From contig NW_021167082.1 of NCBI RefSeq assembly GCF_003711515.1, positions 815,310-879,309 of the forward strand: a DNA stretch of 64,000 bases, in the 5' to 3' direction. This document shows, in pieces, positions 1 to 12,480 of the stretch. The translations under genes were made by a program, and so were the position numbers. The notes under the pieces were generated by a model. It was not told the origin of the DNA and made no database searches. It worked only from the letters and a program-made list of their open reading frames with translations. The number at the start of each line of letters is the position of its first letter. Position 1 is the stretch's first letter. This DNA is from Sodiomyces alkalinus F11. Taxonomy: Eukaryota; Ascomycota; Sordariomycetes; Glomerellales; Plectosphaerellaceae.

Positions 1-2150
1 CTAGCTTTAATACGGTGGTATCGGAGGGTGATCCAGAGACGAAGGCTGATATAGGATTTAAGTAAACACTTTAGTAGTAATTTAAGTGCTTATTTACTCC
101 GTAGAATAACTCGTGGGTATATTCTAAGACTATTCAAACTTAGCTTAGCGTATAGGCCGGCCCGGACTCGAGGACTATTCTTTGCATATAACCACTTATC
201 GGCCCCCGCACGTGATTCCACCTACTAGGGCAAATATTCCTAGTACAGCAGGGCTTGGCTGTTTAGGATATACGAGAAACCGTAAGGCCTTATAAAGATA
301 CCCTACCCGCTATGCTAAGATTATTTCCCCGCTAAAGTGTTATGCCAAAAGTCGGCGGGCGGTAAGGGAGAACAATTGCCGGAAGTGGCCTAGCAGGGTG
401 TCGACCTGGCGCGGGGTTATAAGAGCACCCATACCGTCGTTATTAAGAATAACCTTATAATAGAAGGGTGGCTCTAAGATAATAACTCCACGGGCCTTAT
501 ACTACCGCCTATATAAAATTCGGTATACCTATATAAACCGAACGCTTTCTCTATATCTTATTATACACTTTATCTCCCTCGAAAACTTAACACGAGTCCT
601 AAAGATATTTATTATCCGTATTATAGATACCGCCCATATCGTGAGTAGTATCCAAGAGTTAGCTAAGCAGGTTATCTATATCACCGATAAAATAGAAAGC
701 ACGGATAATAAAGATAACTTACGAAGACTTTCGGTCCTGCCCTAAGCGGTCCAGACGCTAAATAATACTGTTTATAAGAAAATAGTAAGTAAAACTCATT
801 ACTAGAGGCTAACCTATTACTAACGATAAGTAAAGTTAAAGCTAATATACTAGCAGGCTGGTAATAGGGGATTTTATACTAAGCCTATTATCTATAATAG
901 CCCGGGGATACTCTAGCTCTAAGGCGGTAGCCTAACCTGTTAAGGCGGAAAGATTTTAATACTTATAATCGTCTTAAGGCCGAGATACCGTTACGAGATC
1001 GTTAAAGACGCCGAGGTAACTACCTTAAGCGAAGTTAGATCGCCGATCGGTAGCCCTCTCTTCGGCTTATCGGTGTTAAAATATTAAATGGGTGATATTA
1101 TCGTTCTAGAGGAGAACGAATAGCTTCTTATAAGGGAGGGTACACGGTATCGCGATAGCTATATATTCTGCGTTATGCATCGCACGATACGCTATTAGGG
1201 CGTATATCTATTCTAAAGCTAGTAAATCATAAAAATAACACGTTATTATTTCGTGGCCTACTAATTTATACCTAGTACGACCGGATTAAAAGCGGGAAAT
1301 GCTTACTAGTTATCCGCCTTACCGTTTATCCTATAAATTCGTCACGGCGAAACTAAACTCCCGGTATAGCCCGATTAAACACGGAAATCCTTAGCTGGTT
1401 ACACCCTACGCCGTGTTAGGTAATACCTATATCCTTATACGGAATATCGCCGGAGACGTCGCCCGTTTAGGGAATACCCAGGAAGCACGGGTTATAATGC
1501 TATTACTCGTTAGTCCCTAGGTTCCCTTTACTCCTGGGCTGATTTATCTTATGCCTATGATACTGTTATTCGTTATTCCCTGTTTAATTAGTACTCCGAA
1601 CGATACCTTCCTCCCGGGCACTGGTGGTGAAGTGATCCGGAGGCGGGGCCTCCCCTACGCCACCTAAGTTACTACGATAGACTTTATTAGTTATATATTA
1701 CCTATTCTTTATCGCTTACTTAATCTTAGAGGTAAGATACGATATCATCTAGCTTCTAACCTTAGACGCCTTAGAAATCGCACTTCGTTACGTTATATAT
1801 CCTGCTAGTACCTAGACTCTTTTATATATAGTTTCGAAGTTTTCTTAGCTAATTTATAGGTTAGGTGCTAGTTACTTCGAGGTAATATTTATCCTTAAAT
1901 AGTAGTGGGCCCCCCCGCGGGCTATCTAGCTCGCCTCTATCTTAATTAGCTAATACCGTTCGCCCCCTAATCCGACGCGAATACGTAGTTAGCTCCTATT
2001 AGGTCTCCTTCTCTACTAACCCTAGAAAGCTAAAGCACTTTATAGGGTGGTAAAGAGGTAGTAGTCGAGCCGCCGACCGTAACCTTTAACGATACCTTTA
2101 ACGACTACGATAATTAGACGTAGCCGCCTACTACTAAAGAACTTCTTATA
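1..2150. other. RIP-degraded DNA without a recognisable gene
   Basis: Stops are dense in every frame and I recognise no protein motif, LTR or tandem repeat. Short open runs exist but nothing can be assigned. Confidence 0.5.
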
Positions 2151-2810
2151 GTTTATTATATATCGAATATAGCTAACGAACCGGCGATCCCGGTAATAGA
2201 CTATATCTTTTATAGTATTCTATTGGATTTAGAGCCCCTAGACGATACGGCGTTAGCGGAGCTCGTGGATAAAGAGATACCTCCGGCGGCTGTAGACTTC
2301 GGCACTATTAGCCTTCGGATATTATATTACCCGCGCCCTATCATAGAACGCCTCCCTGACTTACGCTATCGTACGGCTACTACCTCGGGCAGACGTAGAT
2401 AAGCCCGTCCGCCCGACTTTGCACCGCCCGTCTCTGGTCTTAACGAAGCCGTCTCTAGAATATCCGGCTCCCCTTATAATAAAGTCGACTCTAGACTATC
2501 CGGCTCCTCTAGCGACCGGGGTAACTTAATAGAGAGTATATACCTCCTCGTATCGGCGCTAGCATATAAGATTAACGGCGAGGAGGTTTTATTCTCTCCT
2601 AATCGCCCTGCCCGTAAGTGGATAAGCAGAAAAGATATTAAGAAACCGAATTAGCGTACTCTATAGATTAAAGTCCGCCTAAATAGGCTAAGTGGGTTTA
2701 CCGTTTATCTATAGTAGGAGTAGGAAATAGAGCTATTCGTCGAATACAGGCCTTTTAGTTATAAAGTGCTACGACTATAAAGGGAAATAGTGGATAAGCT
2801 AACTTTCTAT
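2150..2810 (+). pseudogene. Unknown RIP-degraded coding relic
   Basis: One forward frame reads open from about 2191 to 2400 and, after a single stop, again to about 2655, which is unusual in this stop-rich DNA. Readable stretches include LDLEPLDDTALAELVD and SLRILYYPRPIIERLPDLRY, followed by a Ser/Gly/Arg-rich segment. I do not recognise the family. Stops downstream are TAG/TAA of the kind RIP creates from Trp and Gln codons. It could be part of a transposon protein or of a Starship cargo gene. Confidence 0.35.
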
Positions 2811-3479
2811 CCGGGAGGAAGCCTATTATTCTATAAGGAAACTATCGAATCCCTCTCTTAGAGAACGTAATATAGAATATAAGGGACTAAGCACGAGTTT
2901 ATAAATTTAAGTAAACCTATAGTATAATAGTTCTAGTCTCACGCCCCGCTTCCTTATATTAAGGTTATCTAAATAGACTAATAGGAGGTCTGCTACTATA
3001 ATAATATCCGTCTATCCTAAGAACTATAAATAGTAGTAGAGTGCTTACCCCTAAAAGTGGCGGACTTAGTTAGGGGCTAGACCGTAACCTACCTATTAAT
3101 AGCTAGCATTACCCCCTAATAGCCCCCTTAGATACGATAGCTCTCTAATAGTAATACTATAAAGAGGGATTATAATATACCTCCGTGTTTATCGCCTAAG
3201 CTATATAGAATATACTAGTTATTATAGCTTAGTATAAAGTATTAGGAGTAAGTATACTCTAGAATTTATATTAGAAGACCTTAAACTAGTACTCCGTCTA
3301 AGCTATAGAATAGAGTATTAGGAAGTATAAAGCACTACTTTAAATATCGTTAAGTTATAAAGCAAAGAGATACGTTAATATTATTACTAGTTATAAAAAG
3401 TTAAATAAAGAGTAGGAATATAAAAAGTTAAGATCGTAGAACCTCTATCCACTACTTTATATATACTGCCGATATTAGT

Positions 3480-4450
3480 TCCCGCTAGCTAGATAGATAA
3501 TACGGTATAGTATCTCCTTCTAGCCTTATAGTCTAAATTGTCCCTATACTTTAGCTTCTTTATTTATATTAGGGCTTATTCGCTCTTTTCCTCCGCTTCA
3601 CGCTTCCACTTACGCTTAGTTAGAATTATGCCTTTATTCTTTCTGAATTACTTCTTCTTAGGGCTTCCCTTACTTTCTTCCTCTCCTTCTCTTATCTTTC
3701 GTAGGTTTACATTTAGTACGCTATTCTAAGCTATTACCTGCGTTATATTTATACTTCCTAAAGACACTGGTTCTCGGCCCTTACGTTACTTTATCTTCTT
3801 ATATAAGTTACCGGCAGCTTTCTTTAAGGGGGTATCTATCTAGATACTCGTCTTCTTCGTCTATATCTTCGTTAGCGTTTTCTTTATTTCCTTTTTCGCC
3901 CTTTTTTTCATCTGGTTTTACACCTTCTCCTTCATCTTCTTAATCTCCATTTTCGGCGCTATGCTCTTAGGGGTGACGATTCTGTTTGTATGCCTGACGG
4001 CCGGGACGTAATGCCTTAAACCGCCGGACGAGATTATCTAGCTCGGGTTTATCCCCCTAGCTAATTTCGGGCGTATCGCTCGTTAAGGATTTAGGTTCGT
4101 TTCGTCGCTTCTTCTTATAAGATTCGTCGTCGCTAGAACCTTAGCGCCGTTTCTGCCCGCCTTTAGAAGACTTCGTAGTATAGAGTTTAGGTTCGCCTCC
4201 CGACTTCTTATAATAGGGTCCGCTATTACTAGAACCTTAGCACCGCTTTTCCCCGCCTTTAGAAGACGTCGCGATGCCGCCTAGCTAATATAGCCTAACC
4301 TCTACCCGTCGCCCTACTAAGTAAGTTATAGATAGATAAGCTTTTATATATACTAGGCTTAGAGCGTCTTCGCCGGCTATGCTATTAAGACTGCGTTTTA
4401 TAGCTAAGAGAGCCTTCTATACCTTATATAGTATATCGATCTTTTAACCT
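3480..4450 (-). pseudogene. Lys/Ser/Glu-rich low-complexity protein relic
   Basis: Read on the minus strand, a mostly open frame encodes a hydrophilic protein rich in Lys, Ser, Gly, Asp and Glu, with segments such as SSKGGQKRR and KKGEKGNKENANEDIDEED. A 96-bp duplication lies inside it. Such sequence is typical of disordered regions and cannot be assigned to a family. A short forward open run at 3538-3729 overlaps and is judged a shadow. Confidence 0.35.
4111..4302. repeat. Diverged 96-bp tandem duplication
   Basis: The motif agaaccttagc followed by ccgcctttagaagac occurs at 4135 and again at 4231, exactly 96 bp apart, within similar flanks. 96 is a multiple of three, so the duplication keeps the minus-strand frame of the low-complexity relic (Ser-Ser-Lys-Gly-Gly unit). 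Confidence 0.6.
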
Positions 4451-5700
4451 ACTAGGTTAAACTTTTCGGTAGGAGTATAGAGGATATCGAGTTTAAACTT
4501 CTTACGTATAGCTAGATCGGATAACTAACTTATAGTTAGGAAGGATTCCTGCTTATAGCCGTCTAGGTAACTCCCGGCTTACTATAGGTCTAGTAGCCCG
4601 GGGGTATTACTTTAGAGGTATTCCTTAGAGTCCTAGCTAGTAAACTTTATTATATCTCTAAGTTAAGTATCCTAGTGTTTCTATTCGTATAAGATAGACT
4701 ATAAAGATAGTTCGGTTTATTTAGTTCTTATTACTTAGGAGCTCTAGCTACTTTATAGGAAAGTAAAATACTAAAAGGCGTTTATTATTAAGATAGAATA
4801 ACCTAATTAAGATTTTCTTTTTTTAAAAAAATGAAAAGAAGTTTCCGAATTAAAGTCATATATTATAGATTAAAATAACTGCTTAGAGCTATAAATTACA
4901 GATTAGGATAACTAATATTAATATTAATATTTTACTTTATAGCTAATACTTAAAGGGAGACGAAATATACATAGTCCCTGCTATTATACGCGAGCCGTCT
5001 TTTAGTTATCCCTTATATAGAGATAACGGTATACTACTCTTCTTTTAGTGCTTTACTCGGAGCGTTCCTATTATAGCGACTAAGGAGTATTAGATATAGG
5101 CTCCTATATAATAGATATAGTAGAGAATAAATATATAGAAAGATAATCTAGTATTAGAGGTATACTTTCGAATTCTCTAAGATAAGGCCGTTTTATAACC
5201 GGCCTAGCTTAGTTATTACCTAGTCGGATTTCCTCTACTTCTTCCGAATTCGGCCGGGGATATTTCCTAGAAGGGCTATTAGCCCGTGGAAGCTTATTAG
5301 ATATACTTAGAGATACCGTGATATTAGGTATCGGTTAGGCTATATTTAAGGTAGGCGAGGACTATATAGTTTCGGTTTATTAGCTAAGAAGGAGTATAAG
5401 GCGTCTCTTAGTATTCGAAGAATAGGAATTAAGCTATATTAAGTTTAGGGGCTATCGATTCCTTAGCCGAATAGTTTCTTTTAGATACTCGTTATTAGTG
5501 ATCCGATATCGTTTTTTTTCTAGTAAGCTAAAAATTCGCCGCGTAGGCCGGATATATTCGTCGTTATTTAATAATAGTCTTAGATATTTCTATAAAGTAT
5601 TTCCGCTACCTATCTATAGGGTAGTTACGTTTAAAAAGGCTACGGGTTCGAGCGCCGGTTCTTCCTCTCTTATCGCCCTGTATTTGAAGCTAAATACGCT
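4450..5700. other. RIP-degraded DNA, no assignable gene
   Basis: Very stop-rich. A minus-strand frame downstream of the DUF3723 relic shows scattered readable pieces (for example PSPEGSPRS at about 5720) that may be its C-terminal tail. An 81-codon forward open run at 5498-5743 has no recognisable motif. Confidence 0.4.
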
Positions 5701-5739
5701 AGTGATAGACCGAGGAGAACCCTCCGGCGAGGGCTTATT

Positions 5740-7900
5740 ATAGTCAGAGTTCTCCTAGCGAATAGGCGGCGACGGTACCGTATAAGCGTTTACCTGCCTT
5801 ATTTCTTATTCTTTCCTTAGCTCTTATTCTCGCCTTAGCTCTCGTTCTCGCCTCGGTTCTTATTCCCGCCTCGGTTCTTATTCCCGCCTCGGTTCTTATT
5901 CCCGCCTCGGTTCTTATTCCCGCCTCGGTTCTTATTCCCGCCTCGGTTCTTATTCCAGCCTCGGTTCACGTTCTCGCCTTAGTTCTCGTTCCTACCTCTT
6001 ATCTCGTATTCGTTCCCGGATATATCTAGCCTTTAGCTCTCTCTCTCCACGGTTACGGCGCTTCGTTCTATCTTCCGTATCACTTTCCGCGTAAGTGCCC
6101 TCTTTAGCTAAGATATTATAGATATAGAGAAGGATATTACCCCTATAGGCGGGGTTTCTATAATAACGTCTTCCTTTTCGGTAAAAATAATACTATTACC
6201 GGCGCCGGTAAGGGATTTATCGGCTATAGCGTTAATTCGAAAGAGTAGTATCCTATTATCGACTTTAAAACTAACCTTACCGAAAAAGGCACGGATAAGA
6301 TCTTTTAAGATAAAGACAGGCTCCGGTAAGCCTAAGCCTGCTAACTTATCTTCGACTTATACTAGTATTAGTAAGAAAGTATACTTTTATAGCTTAATAA
6401 AGGACTATATAGACGGTTTCCCGCCCTGTTAGGTAAGGAGAGGGAGGAAGAATAAACGGCCTATAGCTATTTTATCTACGACTTCGCGGTACGGTTCTCC
6501 TAGCTTCTAGTCAATCTTCTTATTCTAAAAGCCGTATATCCTAACACGCTAATAAAGCCTTTATATATACGCGTTATCGATATATACGGTTATAGCCTTA
6601 TCCCGGATATCTTAAAATAGAGTATTAGTAAAGAGCCGCGGGAAGTACCTTAAAGAGGTTATAAATAGTGCTAAGAAGGCTACCTAGGGCGATAGGGCCT
6701 TAGCTAGTTATACGAAAACGCTTTCCTCCTACTTAAGGACGGGCGCCTATAAGCTATCCTAGATATTATAAAAAGCCTTATAAAGAGTTATCCGATTAGC
6801 GCCTACTTCGTCGAATAATCTAGGTAGCCTTATAGCTAGTCCCTTATTAACTAGCTCGCCTAATACGCCTATACCGGCTAAATCGGCTATCTCGTTTCGG
6901 CCGCCTAATAAGGACGGCTATAACTATATTTTAAGGATATTCGCTCTAATAGAAATATAGTTTATAGCGTTATAAAACGTTTTAAAGCTAGGGATTAGGC
7001 CCTGTACTTTTAGTAGATTCGTTTCGAGTATATCTTATATCGCTATATTATATATATAGGTAAATAGAAATCTAAGATATATAGCCTCGCGGATACTATT
7101 ATAGTCCTCCTCGCTAACGGATAGCGCTAGACTTTAGACTAGCCAGATAGTCTTTATATTTATTAGGCGGCGGAGCTAATCCCGGCTATTAATAATCTTA
7201 TCCTATACTTAATATATCCTTATTAGGTATATAATAACTAATTCGTTATAGTATACCACGTTAATTTTTAGCTAGTTTCCGAGTCGTAGCCCGGGCTAAA
7301 GCCCGGCGAATAAGACTAATTTAACTAACGCCTTAATAACTTCCCTTTACTAGAGAAGCGCGGCGAAGTATTTCCGCTTAGAACTATTCCGGACATAAGC
7401 CTCCTAGCTCCGCTAGAGAGCGGTACTGTCCTTATCGTCCTAGGCTTTTAGGGCGTTCTGATATATCTCTCCGTCTGACTATAGTATCTTATAGGAGAAC
7501 CGGGTCGCTTCCGCTTACGCGAACTATTCTAGGCTCGGGCTACCTAGGTAATACTAGGGTATCTCTTGAAGCTTTTATAGGGACGTAGGCAGAGACGCTA
7601 TAATAGCACTAAGGGTCTCTTAAGTAATAGCCGTATTAATCTAGTAGTCCTAGATATTCGGGTTATAGCCGAACCGTCTAAAGTATTCGGCTAGAGATTT
7701 TATATATTTCGGGTCTATAATCTTACCGGAGTGCCAGCGGTCGCTAAGCGGGGAAAATCTAAGTAAAGGTAAGGGTACCTGTATAATAGTAATAATATAC
7801 CGATTCTATAAGGACGCTATAATCTATCTATTTCTTCCGTAATACTAATTATAGCTAAAAGTCTTAGAAGACTTAAATACGACGTTCTTAAGTTATAGGT
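5740..7900 (-). pseudogene. DUF3723 protein relic (Starship-type cargo)
   Basis: The minus-strand translation, reading through RIP stops, matches the conserved organisation I know for fungal DUF3723 proteins. It opens near 7,740 with DRWHSGKIIDPKYIKSLAEY, then a segment with FGYNPNI; SDGEIYQNALKA lies at about 7,476-7,440, LVKLVLFAGL around 7,320-7,290, and GLIPSFKTFYNAINYISIRA near 7,000-6,940. Stops sit where Gln or Trp would be expected. The charged C-terminal part contains the 18-bp repeat array. Function is unknown; in the literature DUF3723 genes are recurrent cargo of Starship giant transposons. No intact frame remains, so it is a pseudogene. Confidence 0.75.
5815..5994 (-). repeat. 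18-bp minisatellite, ten units, hexapeptide coding
   Basis: Ten consecutive 18-bp units run from 5815. The six central units are cctcggttcttattcccg or one base different; outer units diverge (ccttagctcttattctcg, cctcggttcacgttctcg). On the minus strand each unit reads Arg-Glu-stop-Glu-Pro-Arg, and outer units read Arg-Glu-Arg-Glu-Leu/Pro-Arg. The ancestral product therefore carried an Arg/Glu hexapeptide repeat in the C-terminal tail of the DUF3723 relic. The in-unit TAA is a RIP product fixed in neighbouring copies, so the array may have been homogenised or expanded after mutation. Confidence 0.8.
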
Positions 7901-8390
7901 ATACGGCTTAAAAAAAAGGGGGGGGAGGGGGCCGGCTACTTAAAATTAAAAGCGATTATAAAGGTCTAGGTATTCGCGCCTACGCGGCGCCCCGGCGCCT
8001 ATAACGGGCGAGTCGGAGGCGAGAATTAAAATAAAGTAAACTAGTAAAAGAAGAAAGTCTTACTCTCTTTTTTAAATAAAAGAATAAAGAGAAAGGAAAA
8101 TAAAGGAATAAAAAGAAAAAGGACGTCCTTTTATCTTTTATAGAGCTATAAGTTTATTTATATTTAAAGTCTAAAGAGAGCTGGCTCGGTTATCTTATAT
8201 ATCCCGGTCCTAGTCCTATTCCTTATTCCTAGGCCGATAAGCGCCTAGCCCTCTCTCGTTACTCGTAATACCTTCGCTAGTAGCCTAGCTAAGCTTAGTA
8301 TCGGGCGCTCCTAGAATAGGCGGTCCCTATCTTATAGAATACCTTACTCCCTATTAAGCGTTAGACGCCCTAGGAGATAGTAAGGTCTAG
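7900..8390. other. Divergent spacer between two relics
   Basis: About 0.5 kb between the minus-strand DUF3723 relic and the plus-strand unknown relic. It holds a G-rich run (7918-7932) and purine-rich sequence (about 8040-8130). It may have been a shared promoter. No gene is seen. Confidence 0.4.
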
Positions 8391-8393
8391 GTC

Positions 8394-10850
8394 GTGATCG
8401 CTATCGGAGGTAATACGAAGAGAAAATATCTCTCCGAGAAACTCTCCGTCTCCTACCTTCTAGATAAAGCGGACGGGATCGCCCTTCGGCCTATCCCGAA
8501 GATAGAAGTATTTTTAATAGACTATAAGCTTTACCGGGTTAGCGAGCCGTTATATATCCGCGCCGGGCTAAGACCTAGTAACAGGGCCGTCCATAAACTT
8601 AGGTATACGGTATAGTATACTACCTAAATTACTTTTAGCCTATACTATAAGCTCCTAACTCCATTTAGCGCTATTATCTTACTTTTTATTATAGACCTTA
8701 GCGGTATTTATCCTATTATAGACTTCCTGGCTACCTAGCTTCGAGCCGCTATAATTAAGACGCTCCTATACTACTTACGGCTTTTCCTCGTTAAAGAGGG
8801 CGGTACTTATACGAATTAAAACGCTTTACGCTCCCTTCTTATATCTAAGATACTTATAAACCTTCCCGTAAACGACCCTCTCCGGGCCTATACGGCGGCC
8901 GATATATAAAAGCTAATACAGGACTACCTATATCTTAGCGAGTTATATACTTTACGGGATTTAACCCCCTTCTTTTACGACGACTTACTATTACTTACTA
9001 GCGATACTTACGCGGACCGGTAAAGAATAGGCGTGTATTTCTCGGCTATATACTAGAAGGCCTTATTCAGAGTAGTGTTAAGGTAGTACGCTAAAAGCCC
9101 GTCCGTCCTTATCGAGTTCTATTATCTATCTAGGTTAGCGAATCTTATACCGGAAGACCTATAAGACGGCGTAGTCGAATTTATACGAGCTACTAGTAGA
9201 AAAGCCCTAGATCGGACCGCCGTTATAGCCTTAGCCCTCTCCGTCGATATATACCCCCCCGGAATATATAGTAAGTAGGACCCTAAACGATATCCTATAA
9301 TCCGCTAATATATCGTGTAGCTTTCCTGTTAGAGAAGGTATTCTCCTAGCTATATAATAAGCTTATAACTAGTATCGAAAGTATAGTAAAGTATAGAAGC
9401 TTCTTTATAGGAGTTAAGGAGAGGTTTATTAGTATTACCTCTAATAACCTTACTTATTAGAAGGGGTCCGCCGAAGCTTATCTAGAGATATTAAGAGCTT
9501 ATAAGACTATATAGGAATCTATACCTTATACTAATAGGTGCTAGGTATATATAGGTATTACGACCTACACGCTTTACTATCGATATAGACTCTACGGTGC
9601 CTATACTATTAAGTACGCCTTATCGCTTAATAGCTAGTCGATAACTATCCCCTCCTACCCCTTTTATTAGCGAGAAAATAGGATTCCGTTTATAAGTAAG
9701 CGCCTAATAGCTAGGGAGCGGGTCTTAATTCTTAGAGGGTTCTCTCCTAACGAGGTTATAGCGTTGCTTATAGACTTATAGCGCTCTGTTAGCTTAACGG
9801 GTCTACCTTTTCGCCGACTCTTTAATAGGGTTATCGTATCTGATATCGGTAAGCAGTAAGCCCTAATACCGTTTATAGTATACGCCGAGCTAATCCGCGA
9901 AGGTATCTTCTTCTAACTTACTATTTTCCTAGAGGAGTAGAATCTCGAGGACTATAAATATTATATTACCTAAGTCCGTCGCTCGAAGCGCTTCTAGTCG
10001 GGGTCTATTAGCTTCGGTAAAGGGCTTAGGTGGTAAGTTCGGGACGTATAGCGTATTAATAACGTTAAGGCGATACTCCGAGTAAGGGGTAAGGTCTTAT
10101 ATACCTTTAAGCTAAAGTAAGCCTAGACGTACTTATCTCCTAACTTAGACCTACCCCGTAAGCCGGTATACAGGATACCCTCTAGTATTAATTCTCCGCG
10201 CAGCTCCTTTACCGTATTATATAGCGACTATCCTTAGAACTATAACGTCCTAGTCTAGGTTAATAGGGGCCTAAGCAGCTAAGCGCTTATAGAAGTTATA
10301 ATAAAACGGTTTATTTCCTACCTATTCTACCTAGAGCTTATTTCTGCCCCGGATTTCTACCGGTCGCCCTAGATATACCGGGTTATCCTACGATATTATC
10401 TCCCGCTAGGGCCTACGCTTATAGATCTCTTACTTTGGCTATACCACCGTTAGGCTTTTATTGTGTATCGTGGTAATAAGAAGGAATACCGTAGGGTCTT
10501 AGTTTATAGGCAGAGCGATATAGAAGACGCCCGGAACTAGGTAGCTTTCGCGAGAGAGTTTAAGGTAGCCGTGTTATCTCCTTTATCTGCTATAGACGTG
10601 AAGATTAAGAGTCCGGGATATAGGGCGGGGTATAGGAATAGCGAAAGCGTTAGTAACTCGCCGTACCTACTATATAGCCTTATCCGTGATTAGGGCTTAG
10701 ATTATATATTTAGAAGCCGCGATTACCGCTACGCTCCTTATCCGACCCTATTATACGCTTATAGTTAGAATATAAGAGGATTACTCGCTATCTTACGGAA
10801 GAATAAGAATATAGTAGTATAAGAACTAGAAAGGTTATCTAAGGCGCTTT
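8394..10850 (+). pseudogene. Long unknown protein relic
   Basis: Forward frames read as protein over most of 2.4 kb with RIP-type stops. The first part is open from 8394 to 8615. Clear later segments include RLIARERVLILRGFSPNEVI (about 9,700-9,760), GLPFRRLFNRVIVSDIGKQ (about 9,800-9,858), RFISYLFYLELISAPDFYR (about 10,308-10,365) and LIRDxGLDYIFRSRDYRYAP (about 10,680-10,740). I verified the frame in two blocks (about 9,640-9,916 and 10,308-10,820) and less strictly elsewhere. I do not recognise the family. It is divergent from the DUF3723 relic and lies in a probable Starship, so it may be another cargo family. Confidence 0.5.
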
Positions 10851-12480
10851 AAGTAATAATAGAGTAGAAATAGCAGGTAATAAGTATATAATATTCAGTA
10901 TCTAATCCTCTATTTATAAAGAGCACCTTTCCTTCTAACCCGGCCTTAGTCGGAGAAGCACTACTTAACTAACGATAGTAAAGCCCTTTTACGCTAATAT
11001 AATACCGGTCTCGGTTATATAATACATAAGTCGTTAGCGGGAGTCCCCTCCCTGCTTTTACCGGAGAACCTCGGAGTTAGAGTATAAGACGCTACTAGGG
11101 GACCCTTAGGTAGGAGTATAGATAGTAGGGCGATATTTCATAGTCGAATAATCTTAGGAGGGTATTTTCTAGGGGTTACTCGGAATTCTTAGGCACTTAC
11201 TTTACGCGTAATGTTACCTAGTCGGTATAGTTACCCGAGTCGGAGAGGAATAAGGGTAGCGATATTAGCGGTATACTTAGCGAGGGCGGCGTCTCCACGC
11301 TCCGGAATAAGGTCTCAGTCAGTCCGGGGCTACACGACGAGTATAACGAAAAAGCACCTAAGGCGGCCGCTAGGTTATAAGGCGCCGCTATAGCTAAGGC
11401 GAGGGCCGTGCCGGGATTATTACCGGGCGATAATACGGCCCGGTAGGTATCCCGAGATATAATAGTCTTAAAGTGCTCGGGGCCTAATATTTTCTAAGGC
11501 GGTATAAGGTTATCGGCTAGGCTTTTAAGAAAACCGTGTTAGGTTTCGTATCCCTTAAGCTCGCCGTTTAGACCGCGCACTACTATAGCTAGCGTAGTAT
11601 TATAGTATTTACGAAAAGTGTCTGATTTTTTATAGATACCGCCTTTCTGATTCTTAAAGTCCTTGGCAAAGTCTTTATTACTCGCTCTACGGACTATTTC
11701 AGCGAGTTAAGTGGACGTCTAATATTATATAATATAATATATAGACTATAGGAAATAAGAAACAAATAAAAGGGCGTAAGCCGGTTCTAGTATTATATCC
11801 TTATAATACACTCCTTTATTTAAAAGTCGGGACCGAAATATAGTCGCCTTTATACCCGTAGGCTATAGAATTCTAGCCGCTAAGCAGTTATTCGGGATAA
11901 TACTTTTTTCGAATCGTCTCTGGTATCTACACGCCGCCGGTTAGTCGGTCGGTCGGGGGATACCCACTTATCCCGGATAGCCGTGTAGGGCACTAGCGCC
12001 GAACCCCGATACCTTTATCCAGGGCCTATTATTTAGGGTTAAAGATAACCTATTTTTAATAGCCGCCGACCTTATAAGCGGCTATTCCTATATCGATAAT
12101 CTATAATAAATACTCCCTAATAGAGTAAAGCGGCTATCGCGAGTATATTTTAGATCCTAGACGCTTCTATATTACGGGCAGGGCGCTAATTATAGTCCGT
12201 TATTAGATTTAAAATTCTACGTCTAAGGTCTATCAAGATAGATAATTCTTAAGAAATAGCCTATAGATATTCCTATTTTCTATTATTAAAGCCCTTTCCT
12301 TCCTCTAGCCTTATATACTCGTCTATACTCGCGTATACACCTATATACACCCGCGTATAATATCTTATATAATACACACGCCTATATAGGTATACGTAAT
12401 CCTATATACCTCCTAAGCTATAAAGACTATCTTCTACTATCTTATTCTTTTCTATAGCCTCCTTATTCTTCGTATACTAA
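10850..12480. other. RIP-degraded DNA, no assignable gene
   Basis: The frame of the preceding relic may continue for several hundred bases (a 60-codon open run at 11211-11393), but no motif is recognised. Around 12,310-12,420 lies a TA-rich stretch with recurring tatatac-like words. Confidence 0.4.

Noticed and set aside
5815..5994. Possible CRISPR array
   Set aside because: Head-to-tail 18-bp units with no unique spacers, in a eukaryotic sequence. It is a coding minisatellite.
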